Below, one piece after another: positions 8,363-16,535 of a stretch of 64,000 nucleotides of DNA. Every line of letters starts with the position of its first letter. Positions within the stretch are counted from its first letter, which is position 1. The position numbers and the translations under genes are program-made. Location: NCBI RefSeq assembly GCF_029893585.1, contig NZ_JARXYX010000034.1:50426-114425 (forward strand), read 5' to 3'. The notes under the pieces were generated by a model, which saw nothing but the letters and a program-made list of their open reading frames with translations, ran no database searches and was not told the DNA's origin. The DNA comes from Streptomyces sp. LBL (GTDB taxonomy: Bacteria > Actinomycetota > Actinomycetes > Streptomycetales > Streptomycetaceae).

Positions 8363-8474
8363 GTCAGATCAACGCCCGGGCGTCAGATCAACGCCCGGGC
8401 GTTCATCAACATCCGAGCGTCAGATCAACGCCAAGTGCCAGGTCAACACCCAAGTGCCAGATCAACACCCAAGT
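8363..8474. repeat. Six degenerate 18-19-bp tandem repeats between the two P450 genes
   Basis: Units of the form gtcagatcaacgcccgggc run head to tail, from two perfect copies at 8363-8400 to four increasingly diverged ones that end exactly before the stop codon of the upstream P450 gene (8476). They fill most of the 206-bp intergenic gap. The transcript of the conservon operon must pass through them. Confidence 0.9.
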
Positions 8475-8475
8475 G

Positions 8476-9684
8476 TCAGACCACAGGCACCGGCGTGAAG
8501 CGGACCGGCAGCTCGGTCAGTCCCCTCAGCCAGGGCGAGGGTCGGCGCGTGAGGGACTCGGCGGGTATCGCCAGGTCGATGTCCGGCAGCCGGTCCAGTA
8601 CGACCTCGATGGCCGTCCGCGCGATGACCTCGGCGATCTCCTGCGCCGGGAACGGGCAGCGGTGGTCACCGTGCCCGAAGGAGAAGTGCGCGTTGTTGCC
8701 GCCGGTGAGCGCGGACCCGTCGGTGCGGACCTGCGGGTCGGAGTTGGCGCCCTGGAGGCCGAGCAGCAACAGGTCGCCCGCGCGGATGCGGCGCCCGCCG
8801 AGGTGGGTGTCGCGGGACGCCCAGCGGCCGGCGACGGTCTGCGAGGGGGTGTCCTCCCACAGCACCTCGTTCATGGCCTCGGCGACGCTGTTGCGGCCGC
8901 CGAAGAGGGAGGCGGCGAAACGGTCGTCGGTGAGCATCAGCCGCAGCGAGTTGCCGATCCAGTCGGCGGTGGGCTGGTGGCCCGCCGCCAGCATCACCAT
9001 GAGGTCCTGGACGATCTCCTCGTCGGTGAAGCCGGCGGGGTCGGCGAGCATCCGGGACACGACGTCGTCGGCGGGGTCCGCCTTCCGGTCGGCCAGCAGC
9101 TCGGCCATGGAGGTGCCCAGGTGGACCTGGCCCGCGATCGCCCCCTCCCGGCCGTTGATCATGTCGTTGAGGGCGGTGACCAGGCCCGGGCCCTGCTCGT
9201 CGGAGAAGCCGAAGAGGCGGGCGAGGACCCGCACCGGCAGCAGCATCGCGTAGTCGGCGACGAGGTCCGTCTCACCCTTGGCGCACACCGCGTCGATCAG
9301 TTCGTCGGCGAACCGCTCGGCGTGGCCGCGCAGTTCGGAGGCGTCGACCTCCTCCAGCGCATTGCTGATCATGCCGGCGCGTTCGCGGTGCGCTTCGCCG
9401 ACGGTGTAGAGGATCGACGGCTGTTTGCGGCCGATCATCGGCAGCATCGGCCAGTCGTCGGGGATGGTGTCCCACTGGTTCCACAGGTCCGAGTCCCGGC
9501 TGAACAGGACCGGGTCGCCGGTGACCTGGTGCAGCTCGCGGTAGCCGAGGACCAGCCAGGCGGGCACGTCGCCGTCGAGCAGCACCGGCGTCACGGGACC
9601 GTGCTCGCGTCGCAGCTCCCGGTACAGGCGGGCGGGTTCGGACTGGAACCGGGGCCCGCTGAGCGGGACGGCGTCGGTGGTCAC
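8476..9684 (-). CDS. Cytochrome P450, CYP157-like, lacking the ExxR arginine
   Basis: This 402-residue P450 starts with a GTG at 9684 that overlaps the cvnD stop by 4 bp. The heme loop FGHGDHRCPF is present (Cys near residue 343). The K-helix, however, reads EVLWEDTPSQT, with Trp276 where ExxR has Arg, and the I-helix reads AAGHQPTADW, without the usual acid-threonine pair. Loss of ExxR is the known mark of the CYP157 family, which is encoded in Streptomyces conservons next to CYP154. It probably folds as a P450, but its catalytic competence is uncertain. Confidence 0.92.
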   Translation of the reverse strand: MTTDAVPLSGPRFQSEPARLYRELRREHGPVTPVLLDGDVPAWLVLGYRELHQVTGDPVLFSRDSDLWNQWDTIPDDWPMLPMIGRKQPSILYTVGEAHRERAGMISNALEEVDASELRGHAERFADELIDAVCAKGETDLVADYAMLLPVRVLARLFGFSDEQGPGLVTALNDMINGREGAIAGQVHLGTSMAELLADRKADPADDVVSRMLADPAGFTDEEIVQDLMVMLAAGHQPTADWIGNSLRLMLTDDRFAASLFGGRNSVAEAMNEVLWEDTPSQTVAGRWASRDTHLGGRRIRAGDLLLLGLQGANSDPQVRTDGSALTGGNNAHFSFGHGDHRCPFPAQEIAEVIARTAIEVVLDRLPDIDLAIPAESLTRRPSPWLRGLTELPVRFTPVPVV

Positions 9685-10325
9685 GCGAACTCCTGTCGGG
9701 GCAGGGCGGCTTGGGCGGCCTGACCGGCGTACCGGCCCTTGCCGGCGTACTCGTCCTTGATGTGCTGGACCAGCGTGATGAGGACCTGCTTGCTGGACGC
9801 GCGGGAACGAGCGTCGCAGTCGACCAGCGGCACGTGCGGGTCGAGGTCGAGGGCCTCGCGGACATCCGCCCGGGCGAAGGCGGGGCCGCCGAAGTCGTTG
9901 CAGGCCACGATGAACGGCGTGCCATGGTGTTCGAGGCGGTCGATGGCGTACCAGGAGTCGTCGATACGGCGGGTGTCGACGAGGACGACCGCGCCCAGCG
10001 TGCCGGAGAACAGGCGGTCCCACAGGAACCAGAACCGTTCCTGGCCGGGCGCGCCGAACAGGTAGAGCACATTGCGGGCGTCGAGCGTGATGCGGCCGAA
10101 GTCGAAGGCGACGGTGGTCGCGGTCTTGCCGCTCACCTCGCTGATGTCGTCGACCGCTTCGCCCGCCCGGGTCATCGTCTCCTCGGTGTTGAGGGGACGT
10201 ATCTCGCTCACCGAGCGGACCAGGGTCGTCTTGCCGACGCCGAAACCGCCGACGACCACGATCTTCAGGCCGTTGTCGGCGGAGGCACCCAACGGGGTGC
10301 GCGCGTCAGAGATTGCGGAGTCCAA
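9681..10325 (-). CDS. cvnD: Conservon small GTP/ATP-binding protein CvnD
   Basis: The 214-residue G-protein-like CvnD has a Walker A GGFGVGKTTL (residues about 26-35), a G3-like FGAPGQERFWF, and VACNDFGG at the position of the specificity loop. It belongs to the MglA/Ras-like family that works with the roadblock protein CvnB and the sensor-like CvnA at the membrane. It overlaps cvnC by 20 bp and the CYP157-like gene by 4 bp. Confidence 0.95.
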   Translation of the reverse strand: MDSAISDARTPLGASADNGLKIVVVGGFGVGKTTLVRSVSEIRPLNTEETMTRAGEAVDDISEVSGKTATTVAFDFGRITLDARNVLYLFGAPGQERFWFLWDRLFSGTLGAVVLVDTRRIDDSWYAIDRLEHHGTPFIVACNDFGGPAFARADVREALDLDPHVPLVDCDARSRASSKQVLITLVQHIKDEYAGKGRYAGQAAQAALPRQEFA

Positions 10326-10653
10326 CGAGCACCTGCTCCAGGAGGTCGGGTTCGGGTACGGCTGCCGTGTACGGGTGGCGGGCGCTGACGCGGCCCGCCG
10401 CGAGGAGGTCGGAGAGCAGGACCTTGGTGATGCTCACCGGCAGCCGCAGTTCGGCGGCGACCTCGACGACCGCGGTGGGGCGTTCGGCCATTTTGAGGAT
10501 CGCCACGTGCTCCGACTGCATGCCGGGCCGCGGGTCGCCCTCGGCGACGACGAGGGTCACCAGGTCGAACGGGCTGTCGGGCCCGGACCGGGTGCGCCCT
10601 CCGGTGAGGGTGTAGAGGCGGTCCGGGGCGTCGTCCCTGCCGGGCCGGCTCAT
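10306..10653 (-). CDS. cvnC: Conservon protein CvnC (DUF742)
   Basis: The 115-residue protein is of standard DUF742 length. It contains the family opening LYTLTGGRTR and a winged-helix-like segment (TAVVEVAAELRLPVSITKVL, then LLAAGRVSARHP). It sits between cvnB and cvnD with overlaps of 4 bp and 20 bp. Its exact role is unknown; it is thought to be part of the CvnABCD membrane-associated complex. Confidence 0.95.
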   Translation of the reverse strand: MSRPGRDDAPDRLYTLTGGRTRSGPDSPFDLVTLVVAEGDPRPGMQSEHVAILKMAERPTAVVEVAAELRLPVSITKVLLSDLLAAGRVSARHPYTAAVPEPDLLEQVLVGLRNL

Positions 10654-11057
10654 GACGTACGCGGCTGCGCGGTCAGATGCTCGCCGAGCTGCTCCACGAG
10701 TTCGCTCATGTTGTGGCCGACGAGACCGACGTCCGCGTCCTCGGTGGTGACCACGGCGAGGTGCGCGCCCTGGCCGGCCTCGACGATGAACAGGACGCCT
10801 CCGTAGAACTCCGTCATCGCCGACCGCACACCCCCGCTGCCGTCACCGAACTCGACGGACGCCCCGTGGGACAGCGACTGGATGCCGGCGGCGATCGCGG
10901 CGAGCTGGTCGGCCTGGTCGACGGTGAGCTCCGGCGTACGGCACAGCTTCAGGCCGTCGCGGGACAGCACGAGGGCGTGCCGTGCGCCCGGGGTCCGCTC
11001 CAGAAGGCCTTCTATGAGCCAGGTGAGCTTCTCGTCGGCGGTGGTTGTGCCGGTCAT
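10650..11057 (-). CDS. cvnB: Conservon roadblock/LC7 protein CvnB
   Basis: The 135-residue protein has the roadblock/LC7 (longin-like) fold, evident in LTWLIEGLLERTPGARHALV, LSRDGLKLC and GVLFIVEAGQGAHLAVVTTE. Such proteins usually act as MglB-like partners or GTPase-activating factors for a small GTPase, here CvnD. The start overlaps the cvnA stop by 4 bp. Confidence 0.95.
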   Translation of the reverse strand: MTGTTTADEKLTWLIEGLLERTPGARHALVLSRDGLKLCRTPELTVDQADQLAAIAAGIQSLSHGASVEFGDGSGGVRSAMTEFYGGVLFIVEAGQGAHLAVVTTEDADVGLVGHNMSELVEQLGEHLTAQPRTS

Positions 11058-13015
11058 GAGGTGGGGTCGCCTTCCGGGTGCGCGTGCTGGTGGGACGGAA
11101 CGTCGGCGGTCGCTTCGGTCGCTTCGGTCGTCTCGGCCGCTTCGGGTGCCGTGGCGGTGGCGTCAGGTGGGCCGCCGTCCCGGTCCGGGGCGTCCCGGTC
11201 CGGGGCGGCGGGGTCCGGGAGCGCGCCGATCCGGTCCGAGGCAGCCGCGGGCTGCGGATCGGTCTGGTCCGGCGCGGCGGCCCGTACGGCCTGACGGAAG
11301 CTGTTGAAGCGGGTCGCCCGGGTCTTGGCGTCGTCGACGGCCGGCGCGGGTCGCGGCTCGGTGGTACCGGCCGAACCGAGCCGACGCTCGGCCTCGGCCA
11401 GGGTCCGGCCACGGCGGCGCTTGGGCAGCCCCGAGGGCCGCTCGTCGGCCGCACGGTCTACGGCCGCGCGGTCTGCGGAGGCGCGGTCTGAGGCGCGGTC
11501 TGCGGAGGCGCGGACGGGCAGCGGGTCGGGGTCCGTGGAGTCGTGCCGGGGTACGGGTTCGGGGTCCGCGGAGTCGTGCGGTCGTACGGGATCGGGGTCC
11601 GGGCCGGTGGCGGAGTCGGCCGGGGCGGGGGTCGCCCGGGGGCGTGACTGCTCGGCGGGCGGTTTCGACTGCTCGGCGGACGCCTTGGCGGGCGGGCTCG
11701 GCAGCGTGGCGGGCGCCTCGGCCGCGGCCGGGTTGGTGAGGATGTCCTGCGGAAGCAGCATCAGGACGCCCGTTCCGCCACGCGCGGACGGCCGGAAGGA
11801 GACCTTCAGGCCGTACTTGCGGGCCAGCCGTCCGACCACGCCGAGACCGAGCCGGGTGCCGGTGAGACCGCCGATCCCGGCGGACTCGCCGGAGACCGCC
11901 TCCTCGGCGCGGCGCAGCTGCACCTCGCCCATGACGAGTCCGCTGTCCTCGACGGACACGATCACACCGGCCGGCACCTCCTCCACGTACACGTGGACCT
12001 CGGCGGTCGGCGGCGAGAAGTTGGCGGCGTTGTCGAGGAGTTCGGCGAGCGCGTGCATCACACCCTCGGCGGCGTGGCCGGCGACGGCGGCCTCGCTGGC
12101 CGAGTGGACGCGCACCCGTTGGTAGCCGCTGATACGGCCCATCGCGCCCCGCAGGATCGACTCCATGACGATGGGACGCGCCCAGCGGCGGCCGGAGCGG
12201 GCGCCGGTGAGGACCGCGACGGAGTCGGCGAGCCGGCCGGCCTGCGCGGTGCGGTGGTCGAGGTGGAGGAGGTCGGCGAGGACCTCCTCGTCGCTGTGCC
12301 GTTCCTCCATCGTCCGCAGGTCGGCGAGCATGCCGGTGGAGAGGGCCTGCATCCGGCCGGCCGCGTTGGCGGTGGCGGAGACAGCGGCGGTGCGCTCGCT
12401 GGTGGCCCGGCGGAGCTGGACGGTGAGCCGGGAGTTCTCGCCGGCGAGGCGGTCGCGTTCGTCGGTGAGCTGGGTGCGCTCCTCGGCGAAGGACTTGGTG
12501 AGGCGTTCGCGTTCCTCGGCGAGGGACGCGGTGAGCTGGGCACGTTCTTCGCCGAGGGACGCGGTGAGGCGTTCGCGTTCCTCGGCGAAGGATTCGGTGA
12601 GCTGGGCACGTTCTTTGCTTGCGGACTCGGTGATCCGGGTGCGTTCCCAGTCGAGCTCGGCCGTCAGCCGGGTGCGTTCCCGGGCCAGTTCGCCGGTCAG
12701 ACGGTCGTGCTCCCGGCGGGACTCCTCGGTCAGGCGGACCCGTTCCTGGAGCAGCCGTCCGGCGTCCAGGGTGACGGCCTCCAGCCGGCGGCGGGTGAGG
12801 CGGACCGTCTGGATGCTGTGGGCGGCCAGGGCGACGGCCGCGCACAGCAGGAGGGCGGCGGCGCTCGCACCCCAGGCGAGGGGCGTGCGCACCGACGAGG
12901 GTGCCGCGGCGACCGCGCCGGCGACCGCCAACGCGGACAGGGCGGCGGTGAGCAGCAGGGCCGGCGCGACGGTGCGGAAGACGGGGCGGTCGCCGGAGAG
13001 GGTGGGCGCGGTCAT
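11054..13015 (-). CDS. cvnA: Conservon sensor-kinase-like membrane protein CvnA
   Basis: The 653-residue protein starts at the ATG at 13015 (MTAPTLSG). Two membrane helices lie near residues 15-37 and 45-67, followed by a long cytoplasmic coiled coil (about 80-220). A GHKL ATPase domain follows, with N-box ALAELLDNAANFSPP and lid GLTGTRLGLGVVGRLA. The tail is rich in Pro, Asp and Arg. The ATPase resembles nitrate/nitrite-sensor-type kinases, but no extracellular sensor domain is seen. Within the coiled coil, five 11-residue repeats of the form EERxxLTxSxx occur. It heads the operon cvnA-B-C-D-P450-P450. Confidence 0.95.
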   Translation of the reverse strand: MTAPTLSGDRPVFRTVAPALLLTAALSALAVAGAVAAAPSSVRTPLAWGASAAALLLCAAVALAAHSIQTVRLTRRRLEAVTLDAGRLLQERVRLTEESRREHDRLTGELARERTRLTAELDWERTRITESASKERAQLTESFAEERERLTASLGEERAQLTASLAEERERLTKSFAEERTQLTDERDRLAGENSRLTVQLRRATSERTAAVSATANAAGRMQALSTGMLADLRTMEERHSDEEVLADLLHLDHRTAQAGRLADSVAVLTGARSGRRWARPIVMESILRGAMGRISGYQRVRVHSASEAAVAGHAAEGVMHALAELLDNAANFSPPTAEVHVYVEEVPAGVIVSVEDSGLVMGEVQLRRAEEAVSGESAGIGGLTGTRLGLGVVGRLARKYGLKVSFRPSARGGTGVLMLLPQDILTNPAAAEAPATLPSPPAKASAEQSKPPAEQSRPRATPAPADSATGPDPDPVRPHDSADPEPVPRHDSTDPDPLPVRASADRASDRASADRAAVDRAADERPSGLPKRRRGRTLAEAERRLGSAGTTEPRPAPAVDDAKTRATRFNSFRQAVRAAAPDQTDPQPAAASDRIGALPDPAAPDRDAPDRDGGPPDATATAPEAAETTEATEATADVPSHQHAHPEGDPTS

Positions 13016-13311
13016 GAAGGGGATCCTCGGTCGGGTGCTCGGGCGGTCGCCGTCGTGTCGTGGGCGGCCCTCTGTCGGGTCCTTTGGGTGCGGGTGGGTG
13101 GTCTTGGGCAGGCTAAGAAACACCACTGTCTGTTCAATGTGCTCAACTGGCGGTCACTATATGAGACTTCCTGATTGAATTGGGAAGGTCCTGGTTCCGT
13201 ATTTGAAAAGTGGCCTCGGACCGGACGCGGATCGGGATCCCACCTGTGGACAAACGACGCCGCCTGTGGATAACCGGCCTCGTCGTCGGTGGTCGGATGC
13301 ACCCTGGGTGC
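13016..13311. promoter_or_regulatory. Divergent regulatory region between cvnA and the FAD/Fe-S oxidoreductase gene
   Basis: The 296-bp gap is AT-richer than its surroundings at 13110-13215 and should contain both promoters. Two 9-mers matching DnaA boxes, tgtggacaa (13245-13253) and tgtggataa (13265-13273), lie in the same orientation 20 bp apart. A perfect palindrome at 13297-13313 overlaps the oxidoreductase start codon and is listed separately. No small gene is supported here. Confidence 0.5.
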
Positions 13312-13313
13312 AT
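13297..13313. promoter_or_regulatory. Palindromic operator-like site over the start codon
   Basis: The 17-bp sequence atgcaccctgggtgcat is a perfect 8-bp inverted repeat around one central base. It covers the ATG chosen as the oxidoreductase start (13312) and a second in-frame ATG (13297). A repressor bound here would block transcription if the promoter is close, or the hairpin could hinder translation. Confidence 0.5.
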
Positions 13314-16296
13314 GACGGATCTCGAGGCAGAGCTGCGCAGGGCCGTCCGGGGTGAGGTCGGGTTCGACGTCACGTCCCGGGCGCTGGTCACCATGGACGC
13401 GTCGAACTACCGGCGGGTGCCGCTCGGGGTGGTCGCCCCGCGGGACACCGACGACGTGGCGGCGGTCCTCGCGGTGTGCCGGGCGCACCGGGTGCCGGTC
13501 GTGCCACGCGGCGGGGGCACGTCGATCGCGGGGCAGGCGACGGGGACGGGCGTGGTGCTGGACTTCACCCGGCACATGAACCGCCTGCTGGCCCTCGACC
13601 CGGAGGCGGGCACCGCGGTCGTGCAGCCCGGCCTGGTCCTCGACCGCCTCCAGGAGGCCGCCGCCCCTCACGGTCTGCGCTTCGGCCCCGACCCCTCCAC
13701 CCACAGCCGCTGCACGCTCGGCGGAATGATCGGCAACAACTCGTGCGGCTCGCACTCGGTGGCGTGGGGGACGACCGCGGACAGTGTGCGGGAGCTGTCC
13801 GTGGTCACCGCGCGCGGTGAGCGGCTGCGGCTGGGGCAGGGGTGGCAGGGCGCTCCCGAGGGCCTGCGAACTCTGGTGGAGGGAGAACTGGCGAGGTTGC
13901 GTACCGGCTTCCCCGAACTGCCCCGCCGTATCTCCGGATACGCGCTGGACGCGCTGCTGCCCGAGAAGGGCGCCGACGTCGCCCGTTCCTTCTGCGGTGC
14001 GGAGGGCACGCTCGGCGTGCTGACGGAAGCGGTCGTACGCCTGGTTCGGGCCCCCCGCGCGCGTGCGCTGGCCGTGCTGGCGTACGCCGACGAGAGCGCG
14101 GCGGCGGAAGCGGCGGCGGGCCTGCTCGTGCACGGTCCGCTCACCGTGGAGGGGATGGCGGCCGACCTGGTGCCGTCCGCGGCCCGGCTGCCCCGGGGCG
14201 GGGCCTGGCTGTTCGTGGAGACCGGCGCCGACAGCGAGCCGGAGGCACGCGCGCGTGCGGAGAGCATCGTGCGGGCGGCGGACGTCGTCGACGCCCTGGT
14301 GGTGACGGACCCGGCCCGGCAGCGGGCACTGTGGCGCATCCGGGAGGACGCGAGCGGAACGGCGACGAGGATGCCCGACGGCTCCGAGGCCTGGCCCGGC
14401 TGGGAGGACTGCGCGGTCCCGCCGGCCCGGCTGGGCGCGTATCTGCGGGACTTCAGGGGACTGCTGGGAGAACACGGGCTGCGCGGCACGCCGTACGGCC
14501 ACTTCGGGGACGGCTGCATCCACGTCCGCATCGACTTCGACCTGCTGACGGAGCCGGGCGTGGCCCGCTTCCGCCGCTTCTCGGAGGACCTGGCCGACCT
14601 GGTCGTCGAACACGGCGGTTCGCTGTCCGGGGAGCACGGCGACGGGCAGGCACGGGCCGAGCTGCTGCCGAGGATGTACGGCGAGGAGACGGTCGCGCTG
14701 TTCGAGCGGGCGAAGGGGATCTGGGACCCCGACGACCTGCTCAACCCGGGCATGCTGGTCCGCCCGGCACCCCTCGACACCAACCTCCGCTTCTCCGTGC
14801 TCCCGCGCGAACCGGTGGACGTGGCCTTCGGCTACCCCACGGACGGCGGTGACTTCTCGGCCGCGGTACGCCGCTGCGTGGGGGTCGCGAAATGCCGTAC
14901 GACGTCCGTGTCCGGGTCGTCCGTCATGTGCCCGTCCTTCCGGGCGACCGGCGAGGAGCAGCACTCCACGCGCGGGCGGGCCCGGCTGTTGCACGAGATG
15001 CTCGCGGGTGAGCTGGTGACGGACGGCTGGCGATCGGAGGAGGTCCGGGGCGCCCTCGACCTGTGCCTGTCCTGCAAGGGCTGCCGCTCCGACTGCCCGG
15101 TCGGCGTCGACATGGCCACGTACAAGGCGGAGTTCCTCCACCACCACTACGCGGGCCGCCGCCGCCCGGCCGCCCACTACAGCATGGGGTGGCTGCCGGT
15201 GTGGCTGCGGTGGGTGTCCCGTATGCGGGCGGGGGCGCTGGTCAACGCGCTGGCGGCGGTGGGCCCGTTGGCGGCGGTGGTGAAGCGGGTGGGCGGTATC
15301 GCCGGGGAGCGGGGGATCCCTCGGGTGGCGGGGGAGACGTTCAGCGGGTGGTGGCGGGGAAGGAGTACGCCGGTGAAGGGCCGGGCGGGGGTGGGGGTGG
15401 GGGCACGGGTGTTGTCGCGCGCGAGGGTCCGGTCGCAGATCCGGTCGCAGGTACAGGTGCAGGTGCAGGTGCAGGTGCAGGCCGAGGTTCAGGCCCCCGG
15501 TGACCTGGTGGTCCTCTGGCCGGACACGTTCACCGAGCACCTCTCGCCGGCGGTGGGCCGGGCGGCCGTACGGGTTCTGGAGGCGGCGGGCCTGAGGGTG
15601 GCGCTCCCGCCGACGCTGCGGCTGCGGGGACGGCCGGTGGGTGACGGCAGGTCGGCGGCCCTGAACCCCCTGACGGTGTTCCGCACGCGCGGCCGGGTCT
15701 GCTGCGGCCTGACCTACGTCTCCACCGGACAGCTCGACCGCGCCCGTACGGTGCTGCGCCGCACGCTCGACCTCATGACCCCGGTACTGGAGACGGACAC
15801 CCCGGTCGTCGTCCTGGAACCCAGCTGCGCGGCCGCGCTCCGCACGGACCTGCCCGAGCTGCTGCACGACGACCCGCGCGCGGCCCGCCTCGCCGCGAGG
15901 GTCCTCACCTTCGCCGAGGCCCTGCAACGCCTGGCCCCCGACTGGACCCCGCCCCGCGTCGACCGCCCGGTGACCGGCCAGACCCACTGCCACCAGCACG
16001 CGGTCCTCGGCGACAAGGCCGACCGCCACCTGCGCGAAGCCGCGGGCCTCACCGGCGAGCTGGCGGGCGGCTGCTGCGGCCTCGCGGGTGACTTCGGCTT
16101 CGAGAAAGGCCACTTCGAGGTGTCGGCCGCGTGTGCGGAGGACCAGCTCCTGCCGGCCGTCCGGGAGGCCCCGGACGGCACGGTGATCCTCGCCGACGGC
16201 TTCTCGTGCCGGACACAGTTGGCGCAATTGGCGGGGGTACGGGGACGGCATCTGGCGGAGGTGCTGGCGGAGGGGCTGATGGAGGGACGGGACTGA
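13312..16296 (+). CDS. FAD-linked oxidase / Fe-S oxidoreductase fusion (D-lactate or D-2-hydroxyacid dehydrogenase-like)
   Basis: This 994-residue fusion has an N-terminal VAO-type FAD-binding domain (PRGGGTSIAGQATGTG near residue 65, then LGGMIGNNSCGSHSV), a FAD-oxidase C domain (YGHFGDGCIHVRIDFDL and SGEHGDGQARAELL), and a Fe-S module with MCPSF and CLSCKGCRSDCPVGV near residues 540 and 585. The C-terminal CCG-type motifs are CCGLTYVSTG and CCGLAGDFGFEKGHFE. The layout matches GlcD/YdiJ-like D-lactate or 2-hydroxyglutarate dehydrogenases feeding electrons to the membrane. Start choice is uncertain: ATGs at 13210, 13297 and 13312 are in frame. A linker near residue 715 is built from a hexanucleotide repeat. 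Confidence 0.88.
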   Translation: MTDLEAELRRAVRGEVGFDVTSRALVTMDASNYRRVPLGVVAPRDTDDVAAVLAVCRAHRVPVVPRGGGTSIAGQATGTGVVLDFTRHMNRLLALDPEAGTAVVQPGLVLDRLQEAAAPHGLRFGPDPSTHSRCTLGGMIGNNSCGSHSVAWGTTADSVRELSVVTARGERLRLGQGWQGAPEGLRTLVEGELARLRTGFPELPRRISGYALDALLPEKGADVARSFCGAEGTLGVLTEAVVRLVRAPRARALAVLAYADESAAAEAAAGLLVHGPLTVEGMAADLVPSAARLPRGGAWLFVETGADSEPEARARAESIVRAADVVDALVVTDPARQRALWRIREDASGTATRMPDGSEAWPGWEDCAVPPARLGAYLRDFRGLLGEHGLRGTPYGHFGDGCIHVRIDFDLLTEPGVARFRRFSEDLADLVVEHGGSLSGEHGDGQARAELLPRMYGEETVALFERAKGIWDPDDLLNPGMLVRPAPLDTNLRFSVLPREPVDVAFGYPTDGGDFSAAVRRCVGVAKCRTTSVSGSSVMCPSFRATGEEQHSTRGRARLLHEMLAGELVTDGWRSEEVRGALDLCLSCKGCRSDCPVGVDMATYKAEFLHHHYAGRRRPAAHYSMGWLPVWLRWVSRMRAGALVNALAAVGPLAAVVKRVGGIAGERGIPRVAGETFSGWWRGRSTPVKGRAGVGVGARVLSRARVRSQIRSQVQVQVQVQVQAEVQAPGDLVVLWPDTFTEHLSPAVGRAAVRVLEAAGLRVALPPTLRLRGRPVGDGRSAALNPLTVFRTRGRVCCGLTYVSTGQLDRARTVLRRTLDLMTPVLETDTPVVVLEPSCAAALRTDLPELLHDDPRAARLAARVLTFAEALQRLAPDWTPPRVDRPVTGQTHCHQHAVLGDKADRHLREAAGLTGELAGGCCGLAGDFGFEKGHFEVSAACAEDQLLPAVREAPDGTVILADGFSCRTQLAQLAGVRGRHLAEVLAEGLMEGRD
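15448..15480 (+). repeat. In-frame CAGGTG-type hexanucleotide repeat
   Basis: About five units of caggtg, one with a variant base, encode a Gln-Val string in the linker between the Fe-S and CCG portions of the oxidoreductase. The reading frame is kept. The flanking sequence also shows cggtcgcag-type duplications. Confidence 0.85.
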
Positions 16297-16535
16297 CGGG
16301 CCCCGGGACGGACCTGCGGGTGCCGCCGTACGACATACCCGCTGCGGTGGGCCGGCTCGTCACGGAGTGCGCCTACCCGGAGATCGCGGAGTGGGCCGAC
16401 CACCACCTCAACGCCCGGGCCACCGACACCGACGCGCTGAAGGCGTTCGGACCCCGGGACAGCCGTGCCCGACCTCCTAATCTGGCCGGACCAGCCACGC
16501 CATCCGGGGGGATCAGTCACGTCAGGAGCCTGCGC
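16297..16535 (+). other. Gap before femX with a coding-like scrap
   Basis: This 239-bp stretch stays open in the same frame as femX. Its first part would read VPPYDIPAAVGRLVTECAYP and IAEWADHHLNARATDTDALK, which looks like protein, but no credible start is seen. The last 70 bp before femX look like leader or promoter sequence. It may be the end of a lost gene. No function can be assigned. Confidence 0.3.

Noticed and set aside
12450..12650. Hendecad repeats of CvnA as a separate DNA repeat element
   Set aside because: They are in frame, diverged by third-position changes and fit a coiled coil, so they are treated as protein structure rather than a mobile repeat.
11163..12845. 560-codon minus-strand frame inside cvnA
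   Set aside because: It is an out-of-frame shadow of cvnA; the product is an Arg/Pro/Gly low-complexity string typical of GC-rich off-frames.
13012..16251. 1079-codon minus-strand frame opposite the oxidoreductase
   Set aside because: It is an antisense frame kept open by third-position GC bias; the plus strand has the clear FAD and Fe-S motifs.
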